Below are positions 6,805 through 15,266 of a stretch of 34,427 bases of DNA, piece by piece. Numbering within the stretch: the stretch's first letter is position 1; every line of letters starts with the position of its first letter. This stretch comes from JAVJPJ01 sp040217295. GTDB taxonomy: Bacteria; Pseudomonadota; Alphaproteobacteria; Rhodobacterales; Rhodobacteraceae. The notes under the pieces are model-generated. The model did no database searches, was not told the DNA's origin, and saw only the letters and a list, made by a program, of their open reading frames with translations. The stretch lies in the NCBI GenBank assembly GCA_964460185.1, contig CAYWTM010000025.1:1-34427 (forward strand), in the 5' to 3' direction. A program made the position numbers and the translations under genes.

Positions 6805-8430
6805 TCAGTTCGCCTGCCGGCGCAGGAAAGCCGGAATTTCGATGCGTTCCTGTTCAGGATCGACCACGCCATCGTCACCGCCGTCCATCGGGGCCGGCGC
6901 AGCGACCATGCGGCGCTGACCCGTTGCCGTCACCGGCGGCTGGCGACGTTCGGGCGCAGCCTGCGCCGCCTCTTCGCCATGCCCCGTCATGCGGTTGATC
7001 AGGGAATTGATGCCGAACCGCGACTTTGCGTGTGCATCCTGGGGGGTCTGCCGTTCACCCGCCGATGGCTGGAATCCGGTGTCGCGAGGCGTGTCTTTCT
7101 GGATCGCCGCGCGCAGGCGGGCCAAGGCCTCGGGGGTGGGGTGTCCGGCTGCGGCCGGTTTGGGAGCCACGAATTCCGGCTCGGCCTCGGCGGCGGTCAG
7201 AACCACCGGCTGAGGGGCGACGGCCGGACGATACGCGGGCGGAGGCACATCGCCGTCATCGGTGTGATCGTCTTCGACCGCATCCATGCCGAGACCGGCG
7301 AACAGGGACGGCTCCGGTGCGGCCTCTGCCGCGACGTGGGGTTCATACTGGGCAGCGGCTTCTTCCGGCTCGACCGCTTCGGGGGCGGCCTCGGGCTGGC
7401 GGCTTGCCACGGCCGCGGCGGCATAGGTGCTGCGCGGTGCCGCCACTGCCTGGTTGAATTCGCTGACATCGATCCCGGTGGCGACAACGCTCACGCGCAT
7501 CTTGCCTTCCATCGAGGTATCGAGGGTCGACCCGACGATGATGTTCGCGTCCGGGTCCACTTCCTCGCGGATGCGGTTGGCCGCTTCGTCCAGTTCGAAC
7601 AAGGTCAGGTCGTAGCCGCCGGTGACGTTGATCAGGACACCCCGGGCGCCTTTCAGGCTGATCTCGTCCAGCAGCGGGTTGGCGATGGCCTTCTCTGCGG
7701 CCTGCAGCGCGCGGCTGTCGCCCTCGGCTTCGCCGGTTCCCATCATGGCCTTGCCCATCTCGTTCATCACGGCGCGAACGTCCGCGAAGTCGAGGTTGAT
7801 CAGGCCCGGCCGCACCATCAGGTCCGTCACGCCCTTGACACCTTGGTACAGAACGTCATCGGCCATTGCGAAGGCTTCGGTGAAGGTGGTCTTTTCGTTG
7901 GCCAGCCGGAACAGGTTCTGGTTGGGAATGATGATCAGCGTATCGACAACCTTTTGAAGGGCTTCGATCCCCTCATCGGCCTGGCGCATCCGCTTGGAGC
8001 CTTCGAACTGGAACGGCTTGGTGACAACACCGACGGTGAGCACACCCAGCTCCCGCGCGGCCTGTGCGATGATCGGTGCGGCCCCGGTGCCGGTGCCTCC
8101 ACCCATGCCGGCGGTGATGAAGGCCATGTGCGCACCGGCAAGGTGATCGACGATCTCTTCGATGCTTTCCTCTGCGGCGGACGCGCCGACAGCGGGACGG
8201 GCCCCAGCGCCCAACCCTTCGGTGACGCGCGCGCCCATCTGGATCTTGGCACTTGCCTTGGACTGCGCCAGGGCCTGTGCATCGGTATTCGCGGTGACGA
8301 ACTCGCAGCCATCAAGCTCCTGTTCGATCATGTTGTTGACCGCGTTGCCGCCTGCCCCGCCCACACCGAAAACAGTGATGCGCGGCTTCAGGTCCGGCTG
8401 CGCGTTGGGCATCATAAGATTGAGTGTCAT
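6805..8430 (-). CDS. ftsZ: Cell division protein FtsZ
   Basis: FtsZ is the tubulin-like GTPase that polymerises into the division ring. The 541-residue product is long, as in many alphaproteobacteria. The N-terminal nucleotide fold has GVGGAGGNAVN (22-32) and the GTP-binding loop GGGTGTG (110-116). The synergy (T7) loop NLDFADVRAVM lies at 212-222. After the core (about residue 325) comes a long Ala/Pro/Glu-rich disordered linker. The end is the conserved FtsA/ZipA-binding peptide, seen here as RIEIPAFLRRQ. It is separated from ftsA by 361 bases and closed by a strong terminator, so a private promoter in that gap is likely in addition to readthrough. Confidence 0.98.
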   Translation of the reverse strand: MTLNLMMPNAQPDLKPRITVFGVGGAGGNAVNNMIEQELDGCEFVTANTDAQALAQSKASAKIQMGARVTEGLGAGARPAVGASAAEESIEEIVDHLAGAHMAFITAGMGGGTGTGAAPIIAQAARELGVLTVGVVTKPFQFEGSKRMRQADEGIEALQKVVDTLIIIPNQNLFRLANEKTTFTEAFAMADDVLYQGVKGVTDLMVRPGLINLDFADVRAVMNEMGKAMMGTGEAEGDSRALQAAEKAIANPLLDEISLKGARGVLINVTGGYDLTLFELDEAANRIREEVDPDANIIVGSTLDTSMEGKMRVSVVATGIDVSEFNQAVAAPRSTYAAAAVASRQPEAAPEAVEPEEAAAQYEPHVAAEAAPEPSLFAGLGMDAVEDDHTDDGDVPPPAYRPAVAPQPVVLTAAEAEPEFVAPKPAAAGHPTPEALARLRAAIQKDTPRDTGFQPSAGERQTPQDAHAKSRFGINSLINRMTGHGEEAAQAAPERRQPPVTATGQRRMVAAPAPMDGGDDGVVDPEQERIEIPAFLRRQAN

Positions 8431-8791
8431 AGCTCTGTCCGCCTGTGTGCTGGTCTGCGCCCCGATCTTCCGGCCGGGTTCGGATATGCCTCGTTTGCAC
8501 GCAGACTACCGTGTTCCTGAGGGCGCGTCACGCAAAAACAAGGCGAAATCAGCAAAATATGGGGCAAAAATCAGGCCCACACGCGGGATTTCGCCGATTT
8601 GCCCAGATGTGGCGGTTCATGACGGCAGGCGCACGAATGGCACCGGGGCCGACAGGCCGCCGCGCGGGGGGCTGCTGGTGTGCAAGATGGCGCTGCTCTG
8701 CCTCCATCCCTGCCGGTTTCCGGCGTGTCACGATCGTAGCAAATTCCCTGTCATGCGTCACCCACGACCCCGGTGCGGGCGATCTGTGCTG
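8431..8791. other. 361-base gap between ftsA and ftsZ
   Basis: This is the largest gap inside the dcw cluster. No credible gene is visible: the open frames here are short, start without ribosome sites and have shadow-like composition. A short GCCGG-TTT-CCGGC hairpin sits at 8712-8724 without a T-tract, just past the ftsA stop. The AT-richer part at about 8530-8600, upstream of ftsZ, is the likely place for ftsZ promoters and regulator sites, but I cannot identify a clear -35/-10 pair or a TTAA-N7-TTAA (CtrA-type) box. Confidence 0.5.
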
Positions 8792-10126
8792 CTACCAGTT
8801 TTCGCGGAACCACTTGACCGCACGCTTCAGGCTTCGGGCCGGGTACCGATCGGAGGGAGTTTCGAAATCCCACCACTCGTCCTGCGGATAGGCGGCAAAC
8901 AGCGCAAGACCGACACAGGCCGAAAAGGCCGGCCCGCAGGTCGATTGCGGCAAGCCCTGCACCCGCAAGGGCCGCCCGAGACGCACCTGGTTGCCCAGGA
9001 TGCGGCTGGCCAGCCCGTCAAGCCCGGGGATCTGGCTGGCGCCGCCGGTCAGGACGATGCGCTGCGAGGGCAGATGTTCGAACCCCGCCGCATCCAGACG
9101 CGTGCGCACCTCTTCGAGGATTTCCTCGACGCGCGGGCGCATGACACCGATCAGCTCGGCACGCGTGGCTGTCCGCCGATCATGGTGCCAATCGCCGGTA
9201 TCGCCCTCGAGTTCGATGATCTCCCGGTCGTCCATCCCGGTCGCGATCACCCCGCCGAAACGGGTCTTGATCCGTTCGGCATGGGACATGGGGATCTGCA
9301 GGCCCTGGCTGATGTCCGACGTGACGTGATCGCCCCCCATCCGAACGGTATCGGCGTAGATCATGTGTTTCTTGATGAAGATCGACAGGCTGGTCGCGCC
9401 GCCGCCCATGTCGATACAGGCCGCCCCCAGTTCCTGTTCGTCTTCGACCAGGCTGGACACCCCCGCCACATATCCGGCAGAGGCCAGACCGGCGAGTTCC
9501 AGATCACAACGCTTGATGCAATGCAGCAGCGTTTCGATCGCGCCCGCGTCGATCGTCAGAAGATGCAGATCGACGGACAATCGGTTGCCCACATGGCCGC
9601 GCGGGTCGGACAGGCCAGTGCGATTGTCGAGCGAGAAATTCACCGGCTGCGCATGGAGGATTTCCCGCCCACGGCCCAGGTCCGGCACGTCACAGGCCGC
9701 CAGCACATTGCCGACATCGGCGTCGGTGACGGTCCCCGCGGTCAGCGACACCTCTCCGTCAAGGCCGTAGCTGCGCGGCCGCGCGCCCGCCAATGAGACG
9801 ATGACGTGGTCCACCCGCGTCTGCGCCATTTTCTGAGCGGCCTGCACCGCTGTTCGAATGGCGCGCTCGGTTTCCTGGCAGGTGTCGATCTCGCCGAATT
9901 TCAGGCCGCGCGACCGGGTTGTCGCCGCCCCGATCACCCGGAAGCTCGATTGCCCCGCCATCGATCCGATCCCCTCGGCGGGAACAAAGTCCTGCTTTTG
10001 ATCGAAACGCAGGACAAGGCAGGAAATCTTGTGCGTGCCGATGTCCAGAACGGCCATGACGCCACGGCGCATGGCCTCCTGGCGTTTGGCCCGCATCGCG
10101 CGCTGCGATTGATATAGCATACTCAT
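8792..10126 (-). CDS. ftsA: Cell division protein FtsA
   Basis: FtsA is an actin-like ATPase that anchors FtsZ to the inner membrane and recruits later divisome proteins. The 444-residue product shows the phosphate-1 motif LDIGTHK (27-33), the phosphate-2 segment IDMGGGATSLSIF, and the adenosine motif VLTGGASQIPGLDGLA. The C-terminus is a basic amphipathic helix (RSLKRAVKWFREN) that fits the known membrane-targeting helix. The ATG at 10126 overlaps the ftsQ stop (ATGA); the frame is open further upstream, but that part is antisense-like sequence over ftsQ. Confidence 0.97.
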   Translation of the reverse strand: MSMLYQSQRAMRAKRQEAMRRGVMAVLDIGTHKISCLVLRFDQKQDFVPAEGIGSMAGQSSFRVIGAATTRSRGLKFGEIDTCQETERAIRTAVQAAQKMAQTRVDHVIVSLAGARPRSYGLDGEVSLTAGTVTDADVGNVLAACDVPDLGRGREILHAQPVNFSLDNRTGLSDPRGHVGNRLSVDLHLLTIDAGAIETLLHCIKRCDLELAGLASAGYVAGVSSLVEDEQELGAACIDMGGGATSLSIFIKKHMIYADTVRMGGDHVTSDISQGLQIPMSHAERIKTRFGGVIATGMDDREIIELEGDTGDWHHDRRTATRAELIGVMRPRVEEILEEVRTRLDAAGFEHLPSQRIVLTGGASQIPGLDGLASRILGNQVRLGRPLRVQGLPQSTCGPAFSACVGLALFAAYPQDEWWDFETPSDRYPARSLKRAVKWFRENW

Positions 10127-11034
10127 CCGCTTTGCTCTCCGGTCAGAGGGTCCAGTTCCAGCGCGCGCATCCGGCGAAGATCTTCCATCGCGGCATCGCT
10201 GAGTTGTACGGTCAGCCTGTCGGGGTTGCGCAGGTCGATGCGCACCACGTCCCGGCTCAGAATTTCTGCGACGTCCTGAAGCGCCAGCGTCCGGTCCAGC
10301 GCCTGAACAGCCCCCTGTTCCGGCAGCAAGATGCGGCGCCCGTCGGTCAACACCACGTCCCAACGGCGGTCGCCCATCCGCACCAGCCCGCGCAGCAAAT
10401 CCCCCAAGGGCGATGCTGCGGCATGGATGCGAAGCGCCTCGTCCACAACCCGGTCCGCACCCTCCCCGGCCACGGCGGGCAGCGGGCGTTCGAGAGGGCG
10501 TTCATCAAGGCCGGCAACGAAATGCCCCTCGGCGTCGATCAGCACGGCGCCGTCGCGGGTCTGCCAGATCAGGGCCGGCACGCGTTCCACGACCCTTACC
10601 GCCAGATAGCCGCCCGACTGGATCCGCAGATCAGCGGTCTGCACGGCCGGAAGCGCCTCGATCCGGGCACGCAATGCGTCCAGGTCGAGGTCGAAAGAGC
10701 TGATCGGCAGATCAAGGGACACCGCGCCCCGGATCTGGGCGGTGACGGCGGGGCTGGCGCCATCGACGCCCATCAGGTTCACGCGGAATTCCGGCCGATC
10801 CTCGATCTCGCGCCGGACCTCCTGGACGTGTTCCCAGATCGCGGTCCGCTGTTGTTCATCCCCGAGATACAGGGCAAGGGCCATGACCACGGCAAGGCTT
10901 GGCAGCCCGATACGCAGGAACCGGCGATAAATCGGTGTCAGCCACATCCGTTGGGCCCGGTAGGACCAGATCGAAGGCGCGGGATCACGGGCGGGTTCCG
11001 CCACCGGGCCCCGGCGGGCAATCAACGGTCGCAT
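10123..11034 (-). CDS. ftsQ: Cell division protein FtsQ
   Basis: FtsQ is a bitopic inner-membrane divisome protein that links cytoplasmic early proteins with periplasmic late ones through FtsB/FtsL. From the ATG at 11034 it has 303 residues. A basic cytoplasmic N-terminus (about 40 residues) is followed by one transmembrane helix (LPSLAVVMALALYLG). A periplasmic POTRA-type domain begins around FRVNLMGVDGAS, and the beta domain follows (RVVERVPALIWQ, FVAGLDERPLERPLPAV). The start is chosen for GGAGGA 6 bases upstream. It overlaps the end of ddl by 13 bases, and its stop overlaps the ftsA start. Confidence 0.94.
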   Translation of the reverse strand: MRPLIARRGPVAEPARDPAPSIWSYRAQRMWLTPIYRRFLRIGLPSLAVVMALALYLGDEQQRTAIWEHVQEVRREIEDRPEFRVNLMGVDGASPAVTAQIRGAVSLDLPISSFDLDLDALRARIEALPAVQTADLRIQSGGYLAVRVVERVPALIWQTRDGAVLIDAEGHFVAGLDERPLERPLPAVAGEGADRVVDEALRIHAAASPLGDLLRGLVRMGDRRWDVVLTDGRRILLPEQGAVQALDRTLALQDVAEILSRDVVRIDLRNPDRLTVQLSDAAMEDLRRMRALELDPLTGEQSG

Positions 11035-11957
11035 GATGCGTCCTCCACAAGCCAGCGGCACAGCGCGCCGAAAGAAATGCCCTTGGCCTCGGCCTGCTCC
11101 GGCGTCAGCGAGGTCGGCGTCATGCCGGGTTGCGTGTTGGTTTCCAGCAAGATCAGGCCCGCCATCCCGCGCGCGTCATCCCACCGGAAATCCGTGCGGC
11201 TGACACCCCGGCACCCAAGCGCGCGATGCGCCGTGACCGCCATTCGCATACAAGCGTCAAAAATCTCCTGCGGGAGATCGGCGGGCACCACGTGGCTGGA
11301 TCCGCCCTCGACATACTTGGCGTCATAGTCATACCAGCCGGCGGTCAGGATGTCGGTGACCGTCAGGGCACCGGGATCATCCGGGCCGTCGCCCACGACG
11401 GACACGGTCAATTCGCGGCCCTTGATATAAGCTTCGACCATCACCTCGTCTGGCATGGTATCGGCCAGCTTCGGCGGCGCGTTCGCGCCCTCCGCCACCA
11501 GGTAGACCCCGACCGAGGAACCCTCGCAATTGGGCTTGATCACGTAGGGCGGCGCCATCACGTGGCCGGCCATGACATCGGATCTGGGGGCAATGATGCT
11601 GTCGGCCACCGGCAGTCCGTGGCGTCGGTAGACGTCCTTGGTGCGGCTCTTGTCCATCGCCAGCGCCGAGGCCAGCACGCCCGAATGAGTATAGGGCAGG
11701 CGCAGCCATTCCAGCATGCCTTGAACACAGCCATCTTCGCCCCAGCGGCCATGCAAGGCGTTGAAACAGACGTCGGGTTCAATCGCGGCAAGGCGCACGC
11801 ACAGGTCGGGGCCGGCATCGACCTCCACCACGTCGTATCCTTCGCCCCTGAGCGCCTCTGCGCAGCCGCGACCTGTGGATAAAGACACCTCGCGCTCTGC
11901 CGAGGGGCCACCCATCAATACCGCGACACGGGGGGATGTTCTGCTCGAACCCGCCAC
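11022..11957 (-). CDS. ddl: D-alanine--D-alanine ligase
   Basis: Ddl makes the D-Ala-D-Ala dipeptide used by MurF; it is a cytoplasmic ATP-grasp enzyme. The product starts with the family hallmark VAVLMGGPSAEREVSLSTG, has the ATP-grasp region KPNCEGSSVGVYLV, and ends with the metal/substrate motif LLETNTQPGMTPTSL. I choose the GTG at 11957 (311 residues), preceded by GAGGCGG at a normal distance. An in-frame TTG 15 bases upstream is an alternative. Its position between murB and ftsQ is typical of alphaproteobacterial dcw clusters. Confidence 0.96.
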   Translation of the reverse strand: MAGSSRTSPRVAVLMGGPSAEREVSLSTGRGCAEALRGEGYDVVEVDAGPDLCVRLAAIEPDVCFNALHGRWGEDGCVQGMLEWLRLPYTHSGVLASALAMDKSRTKDVYRRHGLPVADSIIAPRSDVMAGHVMAPPYVIKPNCEGSSVGVYLVAEGANAPPKLADTMPDEVMVEAYIKGRELTVSVVGDGPDDPGALTVTDILTAGWYDYDAKYVEGGSSHVVPADLPQEIFDACMRMAVTAHRALGCRGVSRTDFRWDDARGMAGLILLETNTQPGMTPTSLTPEQAEAKGISFGALCRWLVEDASCDR

Positions 11958-12048
11958 CTGATACCGCCTCAATTCGCCGCCGGGATCGTTGCCCGGTCAG
12001 TCTTTTTCGGGGCTTTGCCCCTTGTTGTTGTCGTCCGGTTTGGCCGGA

Positions 12049-12978
12049 TCAATCCGCCGCCGGTCGCCCGACGCGCATGATTTCCCATTCTAGCTCTATT
12101 CCGAGCTGTTCGAAAACCCTTTTTCGGACCTCTTCGCCCAATCCTTCGAGATCCGCGGCTGTTGCGTCACCGGTATTGATCATGAAGTTGGAATGCATCT
12201 CGGACATCTGCGCCCCACCCCGGCGCGCGCCGCGCATGCCGGCCGCGTCGATGACCTTCCATGCCTTGAGGTCATGCACGTCATCGGCGCGCCCGGTCGA
12301 TGAAAACCCGGCCGGATTGCGAAACGTCGATCCGGCGCTGCGATCCTTGGTGGGTTGGGTCGCATCGCGTTTTGCAAGCTGGTCTTCCATGCGCGCAACC
12401 AGCGCTGCTGGCTCGCCTGGTTCGGCGCGAAAGGTCACCGACGTGATGATGGCGTCGGGCGGCAGATCGGTCTGGCGATAGTCAAAGCGGATGTCATCGT
12501 GCCCGAACACATGGACCCGCCCGTCGCGCAAGATCGCCGTCGCACTTTCGAAATGGTCGGCCACGTAAGAGCCATAGCAGCCCGCATTCATCCGCAAGGC
12601 CCCGCCGATCGCACCCGGAATCGTGCGCAAGAACGTCAGGTCCAACCCGGCATCGGCCGCCTTGCGCGCCACGTGCGCATCCAGAGCCGCAGCGCCCGCC
12701 GTCACCATGCCATCGCCGGTTTCGATCTGGTTGAAGCCGCGCCCAAGGCGGATCACCACGCCGGGCAGCCCCCCGTCACGCACGATCAGGTTCGATCCCA
12801 ACCCCATCGGAAACACCGGAACCGAGGCATCCAGAACCGACAGGAAATCCGCCAGATCATCTTGATCGGCAGGCTGAAACAACCAATCGGCCGGACCGCC
12901 GACGCGCAGCCAGGTCAGATCGCTCAAGGAACGGTTCGCGGTCAGGTGACCGCGCGGCGTCGGCAAGACGGTGGTCAT
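12049..12978 (-). CDS. murB: UDP-N-acetylenolpyruvoylglucosamine reductase MurB
   Basis: MurB is the FAD enzyme that reduces UDP-GlcNAc-enolpyruvate to UDP-MurNAc with NADPH, in the cytoplasm. The 309-residue product has the FAD-binding pattern LTWLRVGGPADWLFQP, then MGLGSNLIVRDGGLPG, the catalytic-serine region RSAGSTFRNP and the late glutamate region EMHSNFMINTG. The shorter layout fits class II MurB. The ATG overlaps the stop of the small membrane gene upstream (ATGA). After its TGA, the next frame stays open for 18 further codons to 11998; I see no reason to join it. Confidence 0.97.
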   Translation of the reverse strand: MTTVLPTPRGHLTANRSLSDLTWLRVGGPADWLFQPADQDDLADFLSVLDASVPVFPMGLGSNLIVRDGGLPGVVIRLGRGFNQIETGDGMVTAGAAALDAHVARKAADAGLDLTFLRTIPGAIGGALRMNAGCYGSYVADHFESATAILRDGRVHVFGHDDIRFDYRQTDLPPDAIITSVTFRAEPGEPAALVARMEDQLAKRDATQPTKDRSAGSTFRNPAGFSSTGRADDVHDLKAWKVIDAAGMRGARRGGAQMSEMHSNFMINTGDATAADLEGLGEEVRKRVFEQLGIELEWEIMRVGRPAAD

Positions 12979-13268
12979 CGGGTGGTCGTATCCTCCGGCT
13001 TGTTCCGGCGTCCGCGCTGCAAGATCGCCGCCACGGCCGTGCCAAGCGCACAGCCCGGTGCGGCAACGGCCAGAACCACCATCGGGACCAGGACCTGGCC
13101 CACCACCGTCATCGGATCGAACATCACCAGCAAAAGGGCAGCCGCGGCGATCAGCGCGAAGGTGGATAACATTCCCGCCCTGACGGACAAGCGTTGCGAC
13201 ATGAAATATCCCAAAAGGAAACCTGACATCAACGGCGCAATCACAACGATCAGGTGCAGCAAGGTCAT
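12975..13268 (-). CDS. Small membrane protein between DUF2484 gene and murB
   Basis: This 97-residue protein has three hydrophobic segments (about 4-22, 33-51 and 56-80) and a short basic, polar C-terminus. I do not recognise a family. Its ATG shares a base with the upstream stop (TGATG), and its own stop overlaps the murB start, so it is translationally embedded in the cell-wall operon. The size, lack of catalytic motifs and multiple helices suggest a structural or regulatory inner-membrane role, but no function can be assigned. A frame extending further upstream is antisense-like and was not used. Confidence 0.8.
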   Translation of the reverse strand: MTLLHLIVVIAPLMSGFLLGYFMSQRLSVRAGMLSTFALIAAAALLLVMFDPMTVVGQVLVPMVVLAVAAPGCALGTAVAAILQRGRRNKPEDTTTR

Positions 13269-13546
13269 CAGTTCTGCTCCTCTTCCGGTTGTTCGTTTGG
13301 TCCCAGCACCAGACCGCGCATCCTTTGCCCCGCCCGGATCAGGGGCCAGCGCAGAACCGAAGCCCCGGCAGCCATCAAGATGAGGCCCCAGATCGGGCCG
13401 AGAACCAGGGTCACATAGCCCAGCAGCGGGATGCCGGTCGCAATCAGCGCCCAGGCGGCCGGCCAATGGTATCGCTGCGGACCCATCGCCACGAGGCATG
13501 CGAGGATGGCCCAAAGACAGGCAAGGATCAGCGGAATCGGCATCAT
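13268..13546 (-). CDS. DUF2484 family membrane protein (paralogue 1)
   Basis: The product is a 92-residue membrane protein starting MMPIPLILACLWAILACLVAM, with three or four hydrophobic segments and an acidic C-terminus (EEEQ). It aligns along its length with the next gene upstream: PL-LILA-LW at the N-terminus, a PxR/Y-x-W motif, a G.V.L/GLIW-type middle, and a W/NPL-A/R-A motif near the end. The two are therefore tandem paralogues. I recognise this as the DUF2484 family, which is found in Rhodobacterales between murC and murB; its function is unknown. Both ends overlap neighbouring genes. Confidence 0.85.
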   Translation of the reverse strand: MMPIPLILACLWAILACLVAMGPQRYHWPAAWALIATGIPLLGYVTLVLGPIWGLILMAAGASVLRWPLIRAGQRMRGLVLGPNEQPEEEQN

Positions 13547-13794
13547 CCTTCCCCTTTCAATCGACGGTTGGCGTAGCGCGCCAACGCGAACAAAGGATTG
13601 CGAAACATCGACCCCAAGGCGAACAGCAGGACGGCGAGCCAGACGAGACCGACCTCAAGACCCACGAAGACCGCCAGCGGAACGAACAGTATCAATAGCG
13701 TGATACCCGGCGCGAATTGCCACCTGTAGGGCAACATGGCCACGACAGCCGCCGCGAGGACCCAAAGCGATGCCAGTATCAGTGACAGGGGCAT
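13543..13794 (-). CDS. DUF2484 family membrane protein (paralogue 2)
   Basis: This 83-residue membrane protein starts MPLSLILASLWVLAAAVVAM, with three or four hydrophobic stretches and a basic tail (ANRRLKGE). The ATG at 13794 is chosen because AAGGAGG lies 8 bases upstream; an in-frame ATG 24 bases earlier lacks such a site. It lies 47 bases after murC and overlaps its paralogue by ATGA. The fixed place inside a peptidoglycan operon suggests a role in envelope growth, but this is inference only. Confidence 0.85.
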   Translation of the reverse strand: MPLSLILASLWVLAAAVVAMLPYRWQFAPGITLLILFVPLAVFVGLEVGLVWLAVLLFALGSMFRNPLFALARYANRRLKGEG

Positions 13795-13841
13795 GATTGC
13801 CGCCTCCTTGTGCTTCATGTCACGCGGCCCACTACCGGCCC

Positions 13842-15266
13842 TCAGCCCGGTCCCGCGTGGTCGTCCAAGTCCTTCAAACGGTCGGGCAAACCATGCGCCC
13901 AGGTCGAAATCGTGCCCGCGCCCAGGCACACGACCATATCGCCCGGCCGGGCCTGTTCGCGCACCAGTCGTTCCAGATCATCTTCCGACAAGATGGCGCG
14001 TGCATGGCGATGCCCGTGCCGGATCAACCCCGCCACCAGATCGTCGCGGCCCGCGCCTTCGATCGGGTCCTCGCCGGCGGCGAAGACCTCGGCGATCGCC
14101 ACGACATCGGCCTCGTTGAAGCAGCCGCAGAAATCATCGAACAGGCTGGCCAGCCTCGTGTAGCGGTGCGGCTGGTGCACGGCGATGACGCGGCCCTCTG
14201 ATGCCTGGCGCGCGGCCTTGAGCACGGCTGCAATCTCGACCGGGTGATGGCCGTAATCATCGATGATCGTGATGCCACCGACCTCACCGACCTTGGTGAA
14301 CCGCCGGTTGACGCCCTTGAAACCTGCCAGCGCCGCGCGGATTTCGTCGATCTTCATGCCAAGGTGGCGTGCCACCGCGACCGCGGCCAGCGCATTGGAC
14401 ACGTTGTGATCGCCTGGCATCGGCAGGGTACAGCCCTCGATCACCAGACCCTCGGCCTGCAACGCGATATCGAAATGCGCCACGCCGCCCTTGTAGGTCA
14501 GGTTTGCAGCCCGCACATCGGCCTGAGCATTGAAACCGAAGGTGGTGACGCGGCGGTCGGTGATCTTGCCCACCAGCGCCTGAACCTCGGGGTGGTCGGT
14601 GCAGCAGACCGCCAGCCCGTAGAACGGGATATTCGACACGAAATCGTAGAACCCCTGGCGCAGGTTCTCGATGGTGCCCCAGTGTTCCATGTGTTCCGGG
14701 TCGATGTTGGTGACGATGGCGATGGTCGCGGGCAGCCGGTTGAAGGTGCCGTCGCTTTCGTCGGCCTCCACGACCATCCAGTCGCCCTGCCCCACCCGCG
14801 CGTTGGACCCGTAGGCGTGGATGATGCCCCCGTTGATCACCGTGGGATCGACACCGCCATAATCCAGCAGTGTCGCCACCATCGTCGTGGTGGTCGTCTT
14901 GCCATGGGTGCCCGCCACCGCCACGTTCGAGCGCAGGCGCATCAGTTCGGCCAGCATCTCGGCCCGGCGCACGACAGGCAGGCCCGCGAGCCGCGCGGCA
15001 TCGAGTTCGGGATTTCCCGGTTTGATCGCCGACGAAATCACCACGACCTCGGCTGCGTCCAGGTTCTCGGCCTTTTGCCCGATGAAGATGCGCGCGCCCA
15101 GACCGGCCAGGCGTTCGGTGATCTTGGACGGCTTCAGGTCCGAGCCCTGCACGACATAGCCGTGGTTGAGCAGAACTTCGGCGATGCCCGACATCCCGAT
15201 CCCGCCGATCCCGACAAAATGGATTGCGCCCAGTTGGGTGGGCAGTTTGGTGACAGCGGCGTTCAT
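13842..15266 (-). CDS. murC: UDP-N-acetylmuramate--L-alanine ligase MurC
   Basis: MurC adds L-Ala to UDP-MurNAc, the first amino-acid step of the stem peptide, using ATP in the cytoplasm. The 474-residue product has the N-terminal UDP-binding motif FVGIGGIGMSGIAEVLLNHGY (17-37), the ATP loop AGTHGKTT (118-125), and the central EADESDGTF metal region. A Mur ligase C-terminal domain follows, with DDYGHHPVEIAAVL and HQPHRYTRL. The ATG overlaps the murG stop (ATGA). The frame is open for more than 180 codons upstream, but only because it runs antisense-like across murG. Confidence 0.98.
   Translation of the reverse strand: MNAAVTKLPTQLGAIHFVGIGGIGMSGIAEVLLNHGYVVQGSDLKPSKITERLAGLGARIFIGQKAENLDAAEVVVISSAIKPGNPELDAARLAGLPVVRRAEMLAELMRLRSNVAVAGTHGKTTTTTMVATLLDYGGVDPTVINGGIIHAYGSNARVGQGDWMVVEADESDGTFNRLPATIAIVTNIDPEHMEHWGTIENLRQGFYDFVSNIPFYGLAVCCTDHPEVQALVGKITDRRVTTFGFNAQADVRAANLTYKGGVAHFDIALQAEGLVIEGCTLPMPGDHNVSNALAAVAVARHLGMKIDEIRAALAGFKGVNRRFTKVGEVGGITIIDDYGHHPVEIAAVLKAARQASEGRVIAVHQPHRYTRLASLFDDFCGCFNEADVVAIAEVFAAGEDPIEGAGRDDLVAGLIRHGHRHARAILSEDDLERLVREQARPGDMVVCLGAGTISTWAHGLPDRLKDLDDHAGPG

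Noticed and set aside
6979..8520. A 513-codon plus-strand open frame opposite ftsZ
   Set aside because: It mirrors the ftsZ codon pattern (Gly, His and Arg runs), with no ribosome site or domain.
12000..12035. GGGGC-TTT-GCCCC hairpin in the ddl-murB gap as a terminator
   Set aside because: No T-tract follows on the minus (operon) strand and ddl lies directly downstream with its own ribosome site, so termination here is unlikely.
11996..12080. An open reading frame continuing past the murB stop in the next frame (ending ...DDNNKGQSPEKD)
   Set aside because: It looks vaguely like a polar C-terminal tail, raising the idea of a frameshift, but MurB is complete with all motifs and there is no slippery sequence. 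Probably chance.
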